From: a bacterium
Lineage (GTDB): Bacteria > Armatimonadota > Abditibacteriia > Abditibacteriales > Abditibacteriaceae
Length of the DNA: 64,000 nt
NCBI GenBank assembly: GCA_004172935.1
Contig: SDZD01000012.1
Location: 1-64,000, forward strand
Direction: 5' to 3'
Positions within the stretch are counted from its first letter, which is position 1. Each line of letters opens with the position of its first letter. The notes below the pieces were generated by a model. It worked only from the letters and a program-made list of their open reading frames with translations, was not told where the DNA came from and searched no databases. Positions 26,578 to 36,800 of the stretch are shown in pieces. Position numbers and translations under genes: made by a program.

Positions 26578-26683
26578 AAAAATCCTGCCGCCTCGCATGA
26601 GCGAGGTAGAACGAGTGTTAATCAGGCACCAGCATGGTAAAAGAAGTGGCTTGATACTAGTACCGAGACTAACAGGAACGCGA

Positions 26684-27997
26684 ATGGCGGCAAATAATCT
26701 CAATACCATACCCCCGGAACAGCCCACTAAATCTATTTGGCAACGCCTTTTTATATTGCTGGGTGCGGCGCTTGTGCTGTGGCTGCTTTTCTTCTGGATT
26801 GCGGCGCCCTCCGAGCGCTTTCACGCCCTTCTCATTCCGCTGTGGATTGTTAATTTCGTGTTGACAGGGCGCCGTCTCAATAAATTGTCTGTTGCTATCG
26901 TCGGCGCGATTACGGTCGTAGGATTTTTCGGCTTTTACGCTCTGGGAAGCCTCCAGGCCGCTCAGTTGGACTCCTATCTCGCGTGGTGGGAGCCGATTCA
27001 AAAACTCTATTTCACGGCGGGGCTTTTCGTTCTCTATAACGTGCTTTGCGGGCTTATTAACGGGCTGCTGACACTGATTCCTGCCGCGCGCGAATTGCTG
27101 ACGGCCCCTCGTGGTGGGTGGCTGCGCTTAATACGCACAGGCGTTACCCTGCTGCTGTTCGCGCCCTATATCTATGTGGCTTTCAACATTCACCGCTTCA
27201 AATATACGAGTGGCGGCACCCCACAAAGTCGTTGTTCGCTGCCGTTCCAGTCGGTGGATTTCAGGGCCATCGACGGGGTGAAACTCAAGGGTTGGTACAT
27301 TCCCAAAACGGGCAGTAGGCGAACCATCGTGGTGGTGCATGGCATCGGTTCTAATCGCGGCGATATGCTCAACATCGTCCCTTTTCTACATCGCGCTGGC
27401 TTCAACCTGTTCCTTTTCGATTTGCGCGGGCACGGCGAAAGCAGCGGGCACACCATCACTTTCGGAGTCAATGAAGCCCGCGATGTCGAGGCGGCGACAT
27501 GGTGGGCCAGTCAAAAATCTGGGGGGAAATCCGTGCAGGCCCCCGTGGGGGTATTGGCCTATTCGATGGGAGGCTCATCGGTTCTTCATGCGGTCGGCCA
27601 AAACGGTCTTCCTCTGGTACAACCCATCGTGTTGGACAGCACTTTCGCCGAGTTCGCTCCACTTGCGCGCGAGCAATTGGCTTTCCTACCTGACGCGATG
27701 GCTGCCCCGATGCTGGCAGTGCTGAGTTTTTATACCCGTCTGGAAATTGGTGTCGGTTTAAACGACATCGCGCCATGTCGTTACATCGGCAGCATCTCGC
27801 CACGACCACTGCTTCTCATTCATGGAACTGGCGATCACCTCATTGCTGCGGCACAGGCTCGCCTCAATTATGCGAGTGCGCGCCCGCCTAAAGCGCTGTA
27901 CCTGATTGATGGAGCCGAACATTGTGCCGGGCACCGCGTCGCGGGCGCAGCTTACGAGAAGCGAGTCGTCCGCTTCTTCGCGGAGTCGTTGAAATAG
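26684..27997 (+). CDS. Membrane-anchored alpha/beta hydrolase
   Basis: A 437-residue protein beginning at ATG 26684; the frame is open further upstream, but that would overlap the SDR gene. Residues about 20-170 contain four or five hydrophobic segments (RLFILLGAALVLWLLFFWIA, ALLIPLWIVNFVL, LSVAIVGAITVVGFFGFYAL, LLFAPYIYVAF). Residues about 190-437 are an alpha/beta hydrolase: IVVVHGIGSNRGDM, LFDLRGHGES, VLAYSMGGSS with nucleophile Ser294, the Asp in LIHGTGDHLI and the His in EHCAGHRV. The lipase-like domain probably faces one side of the membrane, cleaving an unknown ester or amide. Confidence 0.82.
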   Translation: MAANNLNTIPPEQPTKSIWQRLFILLGAALVLWLLFFWIAAPSERFHALLIPLWIVNFVLTGRRLNKLSVAIVGAITVVGFFGFYALGSLQAAQLDSYLAWWEPIQKLYFTAGLFVLYNVLCGLINGLLTLIPAARELLTAPRGGWLRLIRTGVTLLLFAPYIYVAFNIHRFKYTSGGTPQSRCSLPFQSVDFRAIDGVKLKGWYIPKTGSRRTIVVVHGIGSNRGDMLNIVPFLHRAGFNLFLFDLRGHGESSGHTITFGVNEARDVEAATWWASQKSGGKSVQAPVGVLAYSMGGSSVLHAVGQNGLPLVQPIVLDSTFAEFAPLAREQLAFLPDAMAAPMLAVLSFYTRLEIGVGLNDIAPCRYIGSISPRPLLLIHGTGDHLIAAAQARLNYASARPPKALYLIDGAEHCAGHRVAGAAYEKRVVRFFAESLK

Positions 27998-28384
27998 AAA
28001 ACTGGTAGCCCAAAAATGCTACAATTTCTGCATTCTCGCGCCCATTCCTATAATTTCTCCAAGAAAAGTGGTGAGACGGTTTACTACTTCCCGCTGGTAG
28101 GAAACGGTTAGGGAGTTTTAGCCATTTGATAGGGAGGTCATCTGGCTGGTCGGAGGGAGGCATTAGCTCTCGTTCCGTGAACGGATGTCTATATACGAAA
28201 ACGTGGTGACATGAGGATAGCTCTCCCTATCAACCGCGCCACAAACACTAATCACCAGCCAACTCAGTTGCAGTAGCAACTGGGGCAAATTCACGGATAA
28301 AACATCTCAAGCCAAATTATGTGGGAGTTACAAAGAGGGGGAGACTATTGGCCCAATCAATTTGATGCCACTTAGCGAGTCAAT
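27998..28384. other. 387-bp spacer, nothing recognised
   Basis: Lies between two convergent genes. No credible open frame, tRNA, strong hairpin or dispersed repeat is seen. Confidence 0.6.
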
Positions 28385-29590
28385 TTACCCTCTCGTGATG
28401 CCCGCAACGGCTTTTTTCGCGGCTAAGGCTTTTTCGATAACAGGCTCCAGCTTTTCGCCGCGAGCTTCATACCCCGCTGCCAGAATCTTACCTGTATCCC
28501 CATCAACCACATAAACCGCCGGAATAGACCGAACGGAGTATTGTTTGGCGATCTGTGCATCCCAGAACTTGCCGTCGTAAATTTGTTCCCAAGGCATATG
28601 CCGAGCAGTGGTCACCTTTTTGATTTGTTCTTCCGCTTTTTCCCGGTCTAACGACACTCCCAACACATCAAACCCGCGCTCGTGATACTTCTTATAGACG
28701 CGCACAACATTGGGGACTTCTGCCATGCAGGGGCCACACCACGTCGCCCAAAAATCAACCAACACGATTTTGCCTTTATAGGAATTGGGAAACGAGATTT
28801 TTTGGCCGCTGAGCGTTGTGGCCTCGAACGGCAAAGCCAACTTACCAGGTACTAAGCCGTTGCCCAGATTAGGGTCGCGCGGCATAGTGTTCTCTTTGGT
28901 GCGTTCTTCTACGGTCTTATCCGATTCAACAATACTGGGCTTCCCCATCTCCGAGCGCAATTCATATGTGGTGCCACCGATATTGAATGGCTTGCTGACC
29001 GGGTACATTTCATATCGGGAATTGATTTTCCCATCACCGTCTTTGTCAATCAGCAAATCGCCCTGAGTCCCATCCCAATTGGCAGTGGGGTCGGCATACA
29101 CGACGCTATACGATTTTCCGCCCAATGTCACCTTACCTTCGAGCGCGAAATCCGCATAAGCTCCCAGAGATTCGCCAAAACCTGTTTCATAAACTCCGAA
29201 CTCACAGTCCACTGATTTCCCCTGAATAGGCAAAGCAATACGGAATGTTCCCGCTCGCGAGGTTTTGCCTTCTGGCGATGCGGGCTGTTGTTCCCAAACA
29301 GGCTTCGGGTCGTTAGTCAGGTCGCCATCACCATTCGCATCGACATAAAGGGCATCGCCACCAATCGCCACCACAAATTTACGAGTGCCAACGTTCAATA
29401 CCCCATAACGTGTAACACCTTCAGGAGCTTTGATGACACTTGCCGGCTTGGTTTCCGAAAGCCCGATACCAAGTGGGCGAAAACCACCCTGACGCTTAAA
29501 AAGTCCCGTTGGCATGGGGGTTAACTCCAGCGGTAAAGTGTTCGCAGTAAGGGTCGGAGCAAGAAAAGTGAGAAAAAGGAATGAGTTCAT
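28385..29590 (-). CDS. Secreted TlpA-like thioredoxin-fold protein
   Basis: A 401-residue exported protein. Residues 1-16 (MNSFLFLTFLAPTLTANT) look like a short signal peptide. Residues about 30-235 are a domain with a calcium-loop-like stretch (YVDANGDGDLTND) and a second one (LLIDKDGDGKINSRYE). Residues about 255-390 are a TlpA/ResA-type thioredoxin: FEATTLSGQKISFPNSYKGK, LVDFWATWCGPCMAEVPNVV with redox cysteines 285 and 288, FDVLGVSLDREK, and YSVRSIPAVYVVDGDTG with the cis-Pro. By family it reduces or exchanges disulfides outside the cytoplasm. It is divergent from the DUF3472 gene. Confidence 0.85.
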   Translation of the reverse strand: MNSFLFLTFLAPTLTANTLPLELTPMPTGLFKRQGGFRPLGIGLSETKPASVIKAPEGVTRYGVLNVGTRKFVVAIGGDALYVDANGDGDLTNDPKPVWEQQPASPEGKTSRAGTFRIALPIQGKSVDCEFGVYETGFGESLGAYADFALEGKVTLGGKSYSVVYADPTANWDGTQGDLLIDKDGDGKINSRYEMYPVSKPFNIGGTTYELRSEMGKPSIVESDKTVEERTKENTMPRDPNLGNGLVPGKLALPFEATTLSGQKISFPNSYKGKIVLVDFWATWCGPCMAEVPNVVRVYKKYHERGFDVLGVSLDREKAEEQIKKVTTARHMPWEQIYDGKFWDAQIAKQYSVRSIPAVYVVDGDTGKILAAGYEARGEKLEPVIEKALAAKKAVAGITRG

Positions 29591-29895
29591 CGTGGTAACG
29601 TGGATTGTGGTTTCGTTGGCGCAGACCGGACTCTAGAAAGAAACCACACTCGATTTAGATAATGCGAACCGGGAGGCCATATTCGCCTCGTGTACGCTCT
29701 AGGCCACACCATCTGCTTTGCTGCGCTCTGCAAACAACACTTACGATCTCACTGTTTATCCGAAATAATGCGGAAGCGATAGGGTCTGCTTTCCAGTGCC
29801 AATATATCCCGATGGAAACAACAACAAGAGTACGCCATACTTGCACTAACTGCAGTCAGAGTCATATTGAGAGCGCATTTCCCGCTAGTTAACTC
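29591..29895. other. 305-bp divergent spacer
   Basis: Lies between the TlpA-like gene (minus) and the DUF3472-like gene (plus). It must carry promoters for both directions, but I see no clear operator or hairpin and no credible gene. Confidence 0.5.
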
Positions 29896-32478
29896 ATGAA
29901 TACCACAACCCGAATTAGCCGTAGATTAGTGCCCATTGCGGCAATCAGTGCCACGACCTTACTCTTGGCCCCGGTTAGCCACGCCGAGTACTACGACCTC
30001 AAGAATGCCGATGGGATAGCTCTGGAAGGGTCGGATATTATCTATCAAGAAACCCGCTACCCCAAAATGCCCGCCCACATGTACAATGCGCGGTTTTTCC
30101 CCTACTTCGCTGATGCGAAAAAGGTGACGGGAGTGTCTTTTTACAGCGGCCCTGCGATGGGAGGAAATAACCAACCGGGAACCATTGATGCCAACTATAT
30201 CCAATCGTTCTGGGGCATTGATAAGCCTCTCAATGCGGGCGATAGCGTTATCCCAGATTATTGGAATGCCCGCAGCTTCGCCCCCCTTTCCATTGGCGAA
30301 GGAGCCTCAGGAAAAATTGATGGCCGCATCCCGATGACTTCCGATGTGTGGTATCCCGGAGTCGTTCGCGTATGGCAACCATCAGGCAATCAGCAAAATG
30401 TGGCGAAGATCGGCCAATGGATTAAAGATGGCGTCAGTGGCAAATGGATGTTGTTCGGTATTTTCAACGTCCCTTTTGCTGCAACTCAAGTGATTCGGGA
30501 CGGAGGCTTCATCGAAGACCCTTCCACTGGCGCCATCAATCCTACCCGCGTGGATTTTCGCAACTACTATTTCCGCAAGAACGGGTCATGGGTTCCTGCC
30601 CAGAACTTTCATGGTTCGGCTCGCCAGAAGGGGGAGCGAGGCACAATAGCCCTCATCGAAAATGGCACAGCAGCTTACTTCGAGGATTGCATTAATCCCA
30701 ACTACGCTGGCAACATAGATTTCGATAACAACGGAGGACTTCCGAAGGAGCGCACTGTCACCATGACGATGCCCCCTACTCCAACTTTCGACCCCATTAC
30801 CATTAATACCGCCAGTACATCTGCCATCAAAGGACAAATCAATGTCCGCTGGACACTGGCCGCTCTCAGCGCCCCACAATTTGGCTATAAAATCGAGGTT
30901 TTTCCGACATCCAATACAACGGGCAAACCATCACTGATTGTAGAGAAGAAAGACCCCGTCTCCCAAAACGTCTTAATCCCCTGTCAGGGCTTAAAAACGC
31001 CGACCATCCGCTTAACGCTGACGAGTGTCTTTGACCAGATCAGTTCCCCCTTGCTACGAACTGCGACCATTGCCCGCTTAGCTCCCGCTTCCAAACAGCC
31101 TCGACTCACTTCAGGCTTGAGCTACCAGTATTTTGAAGGGGCGAACTGGACAAACCTTCCCAATTTCTCGACTCTCCAATCGTCCATTAAACGAAGCGGG
31201 GTAGTCGCGATGCCAGAACTCAGTATTCGGCGCCGCGATGCTCAATATGCCTGCCGTTTCATTGGCTACCTGAACATCCCCTCCGATGGGATATGGAAAT
31301 TTGGCCTGAAATCGTGTGACGGGAGCCGCTTCATTATGGACGGCAGTCCGTTAATTGCCAGCGACGGCCCCCACAGCGCTGGCTACGAAGTTATCGCAAG
31401 CCGCGAACTTAAAGCGGGACAACATGCCGTGGAGCTGCAATATTTTCGCGGAGACAATTCATGGAGGTCAGATAAATCCACCGTGGAACTCCACTGGGAA
31501 GGCCCCAATACGGCAAGGGGTGTTGTCCCCATTACGGCATGGTCTCATATAGCGACCAAGGGTGAACCCACCATCACATTCGCATCCCCTGCCAATAATT
31601 CGAGCATTACTGCCAATTCAGCCTTACTGACGGCGACAGTGTCACCGAATGGGCAGCCCCTCCAATCGGTACGCTTTTACAATAAGGACACCTGTTGGGC
31701 CGCCACAAACACCTCTAAGACAGTAGGCAAAAAACAACTATTCAGTTCATCCGAGCTGTTGGGAGTTGGCGCGAACCTGTTGAAAGCACGCCTCATATAC
31801 GGCGCTCAGGGGCAGTTCACCATAGATTCGCCTGTGATTAGCGTCAACGTAACCCAACCCAACCTCACCCCGTGGCAGTTTTCGGCCATCGGCCCCCACC
31901 GCTTCCAACCCGTTTCCAGTGTCGCCGAGCAAACCCACACCCTCGTTGGTGATAACCTGAACTTCAACTGGCAGCAAATCACTGGCGACACAACGATTAT
32001 CACCCACATCAAACAGCGCCCCAACAACTCATGGGTATCCCAATTCGACGGCTCCGATTACGACGAAGAGTGGTCGGGCGGCCTTATCTTCCGCCAGGAT
32101 TTGACGGGCTATCCAGGCAGCGAAATCGGCAAGAAATTCGTGGCGTTGTTCGCGACAACAAATAACGAAATCCATTTGCAGGACAACACGAACCATAATC
32201 CAGGCGGATATTATTGGCCTCGCAGCATCCAAAACAATGCGCGTTCATACAATTGGCTCAAATTACAACGGGTTGGCAACATCTTCCACGCCTTTCTTTC
32301 GGAGGATGGTTTGACATGGACGGCAGCAGGCACCCGCGATATGTCTGCCGAAGGCTTCAGCGCCAGCATGTATGCCGGTGTTTATACCCTGGCTCGCCCC
32401 GGCAATAATCCCAACCCCAACCGCTGGCAATTCGCCAATGTCACGATTGGAAATTCAGCAACTTCTCCCCCCAAGTAA
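29896..32478 (+). CDS. Secreted DUF3472-PA14-DUF1349-like multidomain protein
   Basis: An 860-residue exported protein with a clear signal peptide (residues 1-30, PIAAISATTLLLAPVSHA). Residues about 40-290 resemble DUF3472 (FYSGPAMGG, WIKDGVSGKWMLFGIFNVPF). Residues about 400-550 form a PA14 domain (GLSYQYFEGANWTNLPNF, GYLNIPSDGIWKFGLKSCDG, LKAGQHAVELQYFRG). An Ig-like domain follows (about 560-650; ITFASPANNSS). The C-terminal ~200 residues resemble the jelly-roll domain of beta-xylosidases and DUF1349 (EEWSGGLIFRQDL, NWLKLQRVGNIFHAFLSEDG). PA14 and jelly-roll domains usually bind carbohydrates. No catalytic residues can be assigned, so this may be a binding protein or an undescribed glycoside-active enzyme. 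Confidence 0.78.
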   Translation: MNTTTRISRRLVPIAAISATTLLLAPVSHAEYYDLKNADGIALEGSDIIYQETRYPKMPAHMYNARFFPYFADAKKVTGVSFYSGPAMGGNNQPGTIDANYIQSFWGIDKPLNAGDSVIPDYWNARSFAPLSIGEGASGKIDGRIPMTSDVWYPGVVRVWQPSGNQQNVAKIGQWIKDGVSGKWMLFGIFNVPFAATQVIRDGGFIEDPSTGAINPTRVDFRNYYFRKNGSWVPAQNFHGSARQKGERGTIALIENGTAAYFEDCINPNYAGNIDFDNNGGLPKERTVTMTMPPTPTFDPITINTASTSAIKGQINVRWTLAALSAPQFGYKIEVFPTSNTTGKPSLIVEKKDPVSQNVLIPCQGLKTPTIRLTLTSVFDQISSPLLRTATIARLAPASKQPRLTSGLSYQYFEGANWTNLPNFSTLQSSIKRSGVVAMPELSIRRRDAQYACRFIGYLNIPSDGIWKFGLKSCDGSRFIMDGSPLIASDGPHSAGYEVIASRELKAGQHAVELQYFRGDNSWRSDKSTVELHWEGPNTARGVVPITAWSHIATKGEPTITFASPANNSSITANSALLTATVSPNGQPLQSVRFYNKDTCWAATNTSKTVGKKQLFSSSELLGVGANLLKARLIYGAQGQFTIDSPVISVNVTQPNLTPWQFSAIGPHRFQPVSSVAEQTHTLVGDNLNFNWQQITGDTTIITHIKQRPNNSWVSQFDGSDYDEEWSGGLIFRQDLTGYPGSEIGKKFVALFATTNNEIHLQDNTNHNPGGYYWPRSIQNNARSYNWLKLQRVGNIFHAFLSEDGLTWTAAGTRDMSAEGFSASMYAGVYTLARPGNNPNPNRWQFANVTIGNSATSPPK

Positions 32479-32527
32479 CCCCCAAGATGGCATAGACACA
32501 AATGCTACATCGTTTCGTTTTGTGAAC

Positions 32528-32553
32528 AGCCTTGTACTGCTTCAAACAAGGCT
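32528..32553. terminator. Hairpin between convergent genes
   Basis: AGCCTTGT (32528-32535) and ACAAGGCT (32546-32553) form an eight-pair stem between the ends of the DUF3472-like and LacI-type genes. It could serve both strands; no clear T-run follows. Confidence 0.4.
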
Positions 32554-32566
32554 TCGTGACTTCATC

Positions 32567-33586
32567 CTATGCTGATTCTTCAACGGATAACGACTTTCGT
32601 ATCACCAAGCGAGCCTTGACAGTTTGTTGTTGAATGGGAAGCGAAGGTTCGGTCATGCGCTGCTGCAAAAACTTGAAGGCAATAGCGCATATCTCTTCCA
32701 TTGGCAGGGCAATGGTACTCAACGGGGTATCGAAATACTCCAAATGAGGGAGGCCATCGCAACCTACTAACATCGCATCAGTAGGAATGCGATGGCCCGA
32801 ACCAATTATCGCGTGGTAGGTGTAGATAGCGGCTTCGTCGTTCTGGCAGAAGAATGCGCCCGGACATCCATTGTCCTGAATGTATTTTTTGATGGTCTGA
32901 ATACGCTCTTGGGGGGGCACATCCGTTCTCACATCAATGATTTCGGGGGAATGCCCAGCATTTGCCATCAAATCGAGGTAAGTCGCTCTGCGCACTTCGA
33001 GCGGAGGAAGCGCGTTCCAATCGTTATCTACATAAGCGATGCGTTTACGCCCAGTAGCCAACATAAGATTGAGCGCCTCTTCAACAGCAGGGCGAAAATC
33101 CAGAGTGATATGGTCGATGAAATCGGGAGAGGAAGTGTCGATAAGAACTCTGGGGGGAATGGTGTCGAATGAGCGAAAATCCTTATTCAATTGCTGAATG
33201 CCAATGGCGATGATTCCATCGGATAGGGAGGCTCTCGCCGCATTAATCGAGTGTTGACTTTCAATGCGCGATTGAACCAGCATCGTCTCGTAACCATGTT
33301 TGGACACGCAGGATTCCAAAAGATGCACTGCATTCGCATTGTACTGATCATTGAGAGAACCGCTTAAAACGACCACTCGCCCTGTACGCCCCTTTGCCAA
33401 CGTGTGCGCGGAAGGATTGGGGACGTAATTCAACTCCTGGGTGATACGAATCACATTCTCGCGTGTCGCTGGCGCAACGCGCCCCGTGCCCTGGATTGCA
33501 TCGCGCACTGTTCTGCGGTTGACGCCCGCGATTCTGGCGATGTCCTCCAGAGTTGGTGGTTTTTGGGGGTCTCGATTATCTGACAT
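32567..33586 (-). CDS. LacI-family transcription regulator
   Basis: A 339-residue DNA-binding sugar sensor. The start ATG 33586 (MSDNRDPQKPPTLEDIARIAGVN in two pieces) places the helix-turn-helix at residues about 11-35 (LEDIARIAGVNRRTVRDAI), followed by the hinge helix region (PNPSAHTLAKGRTG) and a periplasmic-binding-protein-like effector domain (about 70-335; VVVLSGSLNDQYNA, AIGIQQLN, GAFFCQNDEAAIY, LVGCDGLPHLEYFDTPLSTI). It is divergent from the GH38 mannosidase with 303 bp between the starts. By analogy it represses that gene until a sugar released by the enzyme binds. Confidence 0.9.
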   Translation of the reverse strand: MSDNRDPQKPPTLEDIARIAGVNRRTVRDAIQGTGRVAPATRENVIRITQELNYVPNPSAHTLAKGRTGRVVVLSGSLNDQYNANAVHLLESCVSKHGYETMLVQSRIESQHSINAARASLSDGIIAIGIQQLNKDFRSFDTIPPRVLIDTSSPDFIDHITLDFRPAVEEALNLMLATGRKRIAYVDNDWNALPPLEVRRATYLDLMANAGHSPEIIDVRTDVPPQERIQTIKKYIQDNGCPGAFFCQNDEAAIYTYHAIIGSGHRIPTDAMLVGCDGLPHLEYFDTPLSTIALPMEEICAIAFKFLQQRMTEPSLPIQQQTVKARLVIRKSLSVEESA

Positions 33587-33889
33587 GGATGTGGAGTTTG
33601 AGTTTTTCAGAAATTCATGCAAGTTAGAACGAGAAAGAGAATCGCGAAATAACACGGCCCCCTCGCTGTTACATCATGAAAATATTTTGCGGAGACGTTT
33701 CAAAACGTCGAGGAATGGGTATATTGACTAATAATACCGGTATCTTTTAAAATGAGCATCAGAATCAGCCAAGTTGTTTTGGTTGAGAACTCACGTGCGA
33801 AGAGACAAGCCAGCATCTGTTTTTTATGCCCTTACAAGGCTCCGCGATAAATCCACATCGGCAATCATTTTCAACTTCAAAAGTGTTTC
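33587..33889. promoter_or_regulatory. Divergent control region of the LacI and GH38 genes
   Basis: Two palindromes fit LacI-type operators, which usually have a central CG or short spacer: GACGTTTCAAAACGTC (33694-33709, seven-base arms, two-base centre) and ATACCGGTAT (33734-33743, ten-base perfect). They lie 25 bp apart. No other gene is present in the interval. Confidence 0.5.
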
Positions 33890-36800
33890 ATGTCTTCTAA
33901 ACAAAATAACCTCGGCACCACTTTGGTCACACGCCGCTCATTTCTCAAGAACGCTCTAATTGCAACAACGGGCAGCACAGTCCTGATGAAATTGGGGACG
34001 CAAAGCGCCTTTGCTCAAGGGGCTATCAATGGTCTTCGTAAACCGACTCTGTACATGGTCGCGACCGCGCACGATGATACGCAGTGGAACTGGACGGTTC
34101 AAGACACAATTCGGGACTACATTCCCAACACGATGCGCCCGAACTGGGATTTGATGCGCAAGTACCCGGCCTATAACTTCAACTATGAAGCCACCATCCA
34201 CTATGGTTGGTTCAAGGAATACCATCCCGAAGACTGGAAGGAGTTGCAGGATTGGGTTGCCAAAGGCCGTTGGAAACTATCGGGGTCCTGGGTTAACGCC
34301 GTCGATGTCGTTGTCCCCAGTCCCGAATCATTGTTCCGTCAGGCACTCTATGGACAGGCATTTTTCCGTCGTGAATTTGGTCAGGTCTCGCGCGATATTT
34401 ACCTGCCCGATTGCTTCGGCTTCCCCTATTCCTTGCCGACTATCGCCCAGCATTCTGGACTGAACTCGTTCTCGTCACAGAAATTCGATGGGTGGGGCGG
34501 CTACTTCCCGGCTCCCTTTTCGGTAGGGCGTTGGGAAGGTGTTGATGGCTCACAGGTTGTGGCGGCACTGCGTCCCAAAGGCTATGGCACCAAACTTCGC
34601 AGCGACGTTTCAACCGACCGCAACTTCACCAGCGATTTCACCAATGCCGACGACCAGCCAGTCAATATGCGCTACTTCGGCACTGGCGATCAAGGTGGCA
34701 CACCGGGCGAGGAATCCGTTTCATGGCTACAGAAAGCTGTCGAGAATAAAAATGGGGTCGCCAATGTCGTTAGCACAAGTGCCGACCAGATCGCCAAAGA
34801 CCTGACAGCCTCTCAAATCGCCGCCTTGCCGGTTTACAAAGGCGAACTTTTGATGACGGCTCATGGCGTGGGCTGCTACTCCTCACAGGCGATCATGAAA
34901 AAGTGGAATCGCCAGAACGAACTTCTGGGCGATGCCGCCGAGCGCGCCGCTCTGGGAGCGCAATGGCTTGGTGGCGTAGATTACCCACATCAGGTTCTGA
35001 GTGCTGCCTGGTTGCGCTTTCTGTTCCACCAGTTCCACGACGACCTGACCGGGACTTGCATTCCTCAGGCGTACACATTCTCATGGAACGACGAACTGCT
35101 GTCACTCAACCAATTCGCTCAAGTGCTGACGACCAGCATAGGGGCCATTACACGTTCATTGGACACACGAGTTGAGGGCGTCCCTCTCACCATTTACAAC
35201 TCGCTCGATCAATCTCGTCGCGATTGCGTCGAGGCCACTGTAACTTTGCCGAAAGAAGCTGCTTCTGTGCGTGTCTTCGATGCGGGCACCAAGCGCGAAG
35301 TCCCCAGTCAGGTGCTTTCTAAAAACGGACGCGAGTTCAAAATTGCCTTCATCGCGGCGGCCCCCTCGGTCGGTGTTCAAATCTATGATGTGCGCCCTTC
35401 TCCTACAGAATGCACTCTAAATACCTCGTTAAAAGTCTCGCCAAACTCGCTGGAAAACGCCCGTTTGCGGGTAAGAATCAGTTCTAACGGCGATGTAGAA
35501 AGTGTCTTCGATAAAGTGGCGAACCGCGAACTACTGGGCGCAACTGCAACTCTGGAACACTTCAAGGACTTTTCGGGCTTCTGGCCAGCATGGGAAATCA
35601 TGTGGGATGTCGTGGGCAAGCCCCCCGTTGGCACACTCAACGAAAATACCCAGATAAAGGTCATCGAAAATGGCCCCGCACGTATTTCCGTCGAAGTTCA
35701 GCGCTCGCTCGGCGATTCGGTGTGGGTGCAACACATACGCCTCACGGAAGACGGCGACTGGCTTCACATGGATAACGAAGTCGATTGGCGTTCGCCCGGC
35801 AAATTGGTCAAAGCGGCATTCCCGATGGCGTCGCCGAACCCGAAAGCGACCTTCGATTTGGGTCTTGGCACCATCGACAGACCCAACGCCAATGCCAAAC
35901 TCTACGAAGTCCCCGCACAAAACTGGGCCGATTTGAGTTCGCCTAACGGCGATAGCGGCATGTCGATTCTCACAGCCACCAAATATGGCTTTGACAAACC
36001 CAACGATTCGACACTGCGATTGACATTGCTCCGCACACCGGACGGCGACAATTACCCGCACTCCAGAACCGCCGACATCGGACACCACCGCTTCGCCTAT
36101 GCCTTCGCTCCACACACAGGCGATTGGCGCCTCAGCGATATTCAGGGCAAAGCAGCACGTTTCAACCAGCCATTGCGAGCCTTCCAAACGTCTCCGCACG
36201 CGGGCAGTGGCCGTTCGCTTTCGTTGCTTCGTGTCAGCACCAAACAAGTTGGAGTCCGCGCATTGAAGCGCGCCGAAGAAAGCGATGAATGGGTGGTGCG
36301 TCTGCACGAACTGCATGGTCGCGAGGCCAAAGGCGCACGCATCGTCTTCAACTCTCCTCTGCTAAGCGTGCGTGAGATTAACGCCGCCGAAGAAGTGGTG
36401 GGGCCATATGAAGCGAAAGATGGCGCTCTTGAGTTCGATCTAAAACCCTATCAGCCTCGCTCTTTTGCGATTCGCCTCGCTCCTGCGACAGCTGCTCGCC
36501 GTATTCAGGCACCACATAGCCAAGCCGTCGAATTGCCCTTCAACTTGAACGGAATTTCTACCAACGACAACTTGACCCTGGGCAACTTCGATGGCAAGGG
36601 CGAATCCTTCGCGGGTGAGTTGTGGCCCGCTAATTTGGAACTGAACGGCTTGCACTTTGAACTAGGTAAAGTTGGAACCCCCAACTTCGTGGAGTGCCGG
36701 GGGCAAACCATCAAATTACCAGCAGGTGACTTCTCGCGCGCCGTGCTACTAGCAACCTCCATAGGTGGCGACCAAAACGACGAATTTGTCGTACATGCGC

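Noticed and set aside
29662..29892. 76-residue plus-strand frame before the DUF3472-like gene
   Set aside because: Lies in the divergent promoter region, has no ribosome-binding site and no recognisable pattern.
35531..36316. 261-residue open frame on the minus strand
   Set aside because: Antisense to the GH38 mannosidase; Cys- and His-rich random-looking composition.
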